64,000 bases of DNA, from positions 1 to 64,000 of the forward strand of contig CANMBE010000014.1 of assembly GCA_947495975.1 (NCBI GenBank), given 5' to 3'. The stretch is from Ignavibacteria bacterium (lineage in GTDB: Bacteria > Bacteroidota > Ignavibacteria > Kapaibacteriales > Kapaibacteriaceae). Both the position numbers and the translations under genes were made by a program. The notes under the pieces are model-generated. The model did not search any database and had not been told where the DNA came from. It saw only the letters and a program-made list of their open reading frames with translations. Every line of letters begins with the position of its first letter. Positions within the stretch are counted from its first letter, which is position 1. Positions 61,061 through 64,000 of this stretch are shown in pieces.

Positions 61061-62542
61061 TTACATTCTAAACCGTAGGAAGCCAACTGCCAGTGAAACA
61101 ACTGGCTGTTTAGAAACAAGGTACGTGATGAGATCGCGAGAGGAGAGCCCTATTTCCCATGTACCGTTGAAGATTGAGAACACCGCTGATACGGGGACAA
61201 AGAATCCCATGTTGCTACCTGCGCCAATGCCCATTCCTAGCGTACACCATGGTGTAATGCGATAGTCTGCCCCACCGCTAAAGATTGGTTGCTCAATGGA
61301 GCCGGCGGCCTTATTTACGGAGGCCGCCATGTCTACACCAAATCGCCAACGATAATTGTAGAAATAGGAAACACCAGCCTTGAACCTCGTTGGAAGTTCT
61401 GTATCGGCGGTTTGCAACCCACTCCACTTAAAAAATTCTCCATCGCCAGTTATCTTTTGAGCTTCTTCAAAGATATTGTAGTTGTCAAAGCCAGTACTCG
61501 AAAGTCCATTTAAAATAGTGTCGTATGCGTTGAAGACGTTGCCATCAAAGACCAGCTTTCCTAGATCGGCAACACTTGCACTCATCGTCCAATCGCCAAT
61601 CTCCATGGTAGCACCCACATCAAGCCCCCAACCTAATCCAACTGGGGCCAAGGAGGTCCCCGGAATGGCAGACGGAGTTGTTGCTTTGCCATAGTTGATA
61701 TCAAAGAAGGGGCTCAATGCACTACGAGCATTGAATGTGCCATTCTCAACACGAGCATCGAGATAGGCGTATGACTCCAAGTACTTTAGCGTTGCACCAA
61801 CATACAATTTCACGGGTTTGATATCGAGAATTTTTACGCCGTAGGACGCGGCGTATTCGCGAAACCACAGCATCGACAAGACACTGCCGTTAAAAAGCTT
61901 TGAGAAGTACTGAGGATTTGTTGAAAACCCAATAGTATCTCCATTGAAATTTACAGCCACTGAGTCAAAATAGCCGGAGGTTCGTCCTTCAAAGATGAGC
62001 TTTGATGCTTCATCATTAAACACGAATGTTCCAGTAGCACGCTCGCGAATTGTCAATGCAAAGCCTCCAAAATGCTGCGACTGAAATGCAGCGCCAACTA
62101 CAAATACATCTGCATTGATTCTCACGCCATTGCCTGAGAACGCCTTTGCAGCGGCGGTTTTCTGTGCAGCACTAAATGTAACGCCACCTTCTTGGAAGAT
62201 CAGGTCAAAGAGTCCACCTCTGCCGAGCGCGTCACTATGAGCAGACACGCCCCCCTCCAAAAGTGTGAAGGTAAAGTCTCTCCGTCGGCGTTCAATGCCA
62301 CCCTCCATTGGAGTGGCTAATTCAAAGATGTCGGTTAGTGGCACAAAGCCAAGGTTTGCAGGGTTGATGCCAACACATTGATAGTCGGATACAGTTGTAG
62401 ACAAAAACGCGGCGTGGCCAATGCGAGCAAAGTCGCTTGTTTCAGATTGTCCGCTAGCATTCACACTGAAGAGTGCAAATAGAATCACGAGTGCCGAAGC
62501 ACGTATTCTTATTATCACGTTCGTACGAGTCGATCTATCCAT
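61061..62542 (-). CDS. DUF5723-like outer-membrane beta-barrel protein
   Basis: Signal peptide; QCVGINPANLGFVPLTDIFELATP..GGVSAHSDALGRGGLFDLIF; C-terminal SLAVGFLRFRM. Confidence 0.65.
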   Translation of the reverse strand: MDRSTRTNVIIRIRASALVILFALFSVNASGQSETSDFARIGHAAFLSTTVSDYQCVGINPANLGFVPLTDIFELATPMEGGIERRRRDFTFTLLEGGVSAHSDALGRGGLFDLIFQEGGVTFSAAQKTAAAKAFSGNGVRINADVFVVGAAFQSQHFGGFALTIRERATGTFVFNDEASKLIFEGRTSGYFDSVAVNFNGDTIGFSTNPQYFSKLFNGSVLSMLWFREYAASYGVKILDIKPVKLYVGATLKYLESYAYLDARVENGTFNARSALSPFFDINYGKATTPSAIPGTSLAPVGLGWGLDVGATMEIGDWTMSASVADLGKLVFDGNVFNAYDTILNGLSSTGFDNYNIFEEAQKITGDGEFFKWSGLQTADTELPTRFKAGVSYFYNYRWRFGVDMAASVNKAAGSIEQPIFSGGADYRITPWCTLGMGIGAGSNMGFFVPVSAVFSIFNGTWEIGLSSRDLITYLVSKQPVVSLAVGFLRFRM

Positions 62543-63480
62543 TCTGCGATTCTCACGGCATGCGCCCCATCGTGAAGTGTGACAGCCGCACGCGATTGTG
62601 TACGGATGCTCTCTAAAAAAGAACGTTGTTCTTCGGCAATAGCATTTATGGACTCCACTGTGGGTGTGTCATACACAATCACTCTGTCTCCGTGTTCTGT
62701 GTTCACAGTTCCAAGTGGAACTTGATGGCTTAGCTCTAACGCAGAATTCTCAATGAGTCGGTAGAGTTCCACAGCACCAGATGCAAGATCAAGAGACACA
62801 TAGCTGTCACGTTGAAAAACCCTCAACTTCCGCATTGGTTTCGCCGATATGCGAGAGGCAGTCACATTTGCAACACATCCATTAGCAAACGTTAGCCGCG
62901 CGTTGCAAATATCCGGCGTTTGTGTAAGTACTGCAACGCCCGTTGCCTGAATGTCAACTACCTCGGACCCAGTCATCCACAACAACAAATCGATATCATG
63001 AATCATGAGGTCATGAATCACGCTCACGTCTATGGCTCTGGGTTTGAAAGGGGCTAATCGGTGTGCTTCAATAAAGAGTGGCTGAAGCTTAAATGCTGCA
63101 AGTGAGCGTATTGCAGGGTTAAAACGCTCAACGTGCCCTACCTGTATAACGCAGTCAGTAGTAGCAGCGCGCCTCATGAGATCTTCTGCCTCTGCAAAAG
63201 TTGCTGTAACCGGCTTTTCGATAAAACAATGCAGGCCTCTGTCTAAGCATGCCAGCGCAAGTGCATGATGATGCAAAGTAGGCGCTGCAATAACAACCGC
63301 ATCCACCTCTGGCATTGATTCCACAGTGGCATACCATGTAGCCCCATGCTCAGATGCAACGGACGTACCCTTGCATTCATCAGGATCTACGATGCCCACC
63401 AACGTTACGTTAGGATTTTGTGCAAGGAGCTTGGCGTGGATAGATCCGAGGTGTCCGGATCCGATAACAGAAATGCGCAT
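62515..63480 (-). CDS. Gfo/Idh/MocA-family oxidoreductase
   Basis: MRISVIGSGHLGSIHAKLLAQNPNVTLVGIVDPDECKG; VIAAPTLHHHALALACLDRGLHCFIEKPVT; HDIDLLLWMTGSEV. Confidence 0.9.
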   Translation of the reverse strand: MRISVIGSGHLGSIHAKLLAQNPNVTLVGIVDPDECKGTSVASEHGATWYATVESMPEVDAVVIAAPTLHHHALALACLDRGLHCFIEKPVTATFAEAEDLMRRAATTDCVIQVGHVERFNPAIRSLAAFKLQPLFIEAHRLAPFKPRAIDVSVIHDLMIHDIDLLLWMTGSEVVDIQATGVAVLTQTPDICNARLTFANGCVANVTASRISAKPMRKLRVFQRDSYVSLDLASGAVELYRLIENSALELSHQVPLGTVNTEHGDRVIVYDTPTVESINAIAEEQRSFLESIRTQSRAAVTLHDGAHAVRIAEWIDRLVRT

Positions 63481-63605
63481 AGACAAAAATACAGAGTTAC
63501 GGGGTTACAGGGTTACAATGACACGGTAGCGCTATAGCGTGCTATCGCGCAATGCGTATGATTTGCGCTTAAAAAAGGCATTGGACATAGTGCTATATTA
63601 GGTGC

Positions 63606-64000
63606 ATGGCGTTCCTCATCATCTTTGTTATCATATCTGTTGGCGTAGTGGCACAGCCAATTCGCTTTACGTATCCAATTGAAGGAGTGCTAGGGCAAGA
63701 CTATTTCATTGTAAATCATGTGGATCATGATTCACGGACTGCCGTGTATCGCGATCATGCGTGTGGCATACAGACATACGACGGTCATGACGGCACTGAC
63801 TTTATCTTGAGATCATTTCGTCACATGGATAGTGGGATCTATGTTCTTGCTGCAGCCGATGGTGAAGTAATCACCGCAGTAGACTCTCTTCCTGACCGCA
63901 ATAAACAAAGTGTGATAGAGAGTGGATTCGGAAATTTTATTGCTATCAGACATCCAGAAGGATACATCACGTATTACGCTCATCTACGGCGTGGAAGTGT
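63606..64000 (+). CDS. M23-family metallopeptidase, truncated by window end
   Basis: MAFLIIFVIISVGVVAQPIRFTYPIEG..GHDGTDFILRSF..GIYVLAAADGEVI..GFGNFIAIRHPEGYITYYAHLRRGS, open to the window edge. Confidence 0.8.
   Translation, partial: MAFLIIFVIISVGVVAQPIRFTYPIEGVLGQDYFIVNHVDHDSRTAVYRDHACGIQTYDGHDGTDFILRSFRHMDSGIYVLAAADGEVITAVDSLPDRNKQSVIESGFGNFIAIRHPEGYITYYAHLRRGS

Overview
This 64 kb chromosomal window probably comes from a Bacteroidota/Chlorobi-group bacterium (Kapabacteria- or Ignavibacteria-like). That assignment is an inference from type IX secretion (T9SS) sorting tails, choice-of-anchor surface proteins and outer-membrane protein style; no taxonomic search was run. It opens with the end of an rRNA operon (5S plus terminator) and carries about 55 supportable genes, mostly housekeeping: kdsB, gatC, acs, hisS, rodA-like, a tRNA-Cys, efp, accB-accC, gcvH, katG, an addA-like helicase-nuclease, pyrC, fmt, miaE and leuS. 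There is no prophage, CRISPR array, integrase, transposase or classical defence island. Main points for a second look: (1) the non-palindromic heptamer AAGGGGC (with its 5-G sibling AGGGGGC) looks strongly over-represented on both strands and in all contexts, about one site per kb, by eye count; (2) an overlapping WD40 + CRD/OmpA_C gene pair looks like a split form of the T9SS component PorE; (3) two loci are genes collapsed by internal deletions (a DinB-family gene, and an nfeD-stomatin operon reduced to about 330 bp); (4) a sugar nucleotidyltransferase-phosphomannomutase fusion has a PMM half that lacks its catalytic motifs; (5) a C25/gingipain-like T9SS protein appears to lack the His/Cys dyad; (6) a BtuB/BtuG-like uptake trio includes a T9SS-sorted partner; (7) an AT-rich two-gene island follows katG; (8) a structured intergenic region with repeats lies upstream of a small basic-tailed protein. 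Start codons were moved from the ORF track where the sequence supports it.
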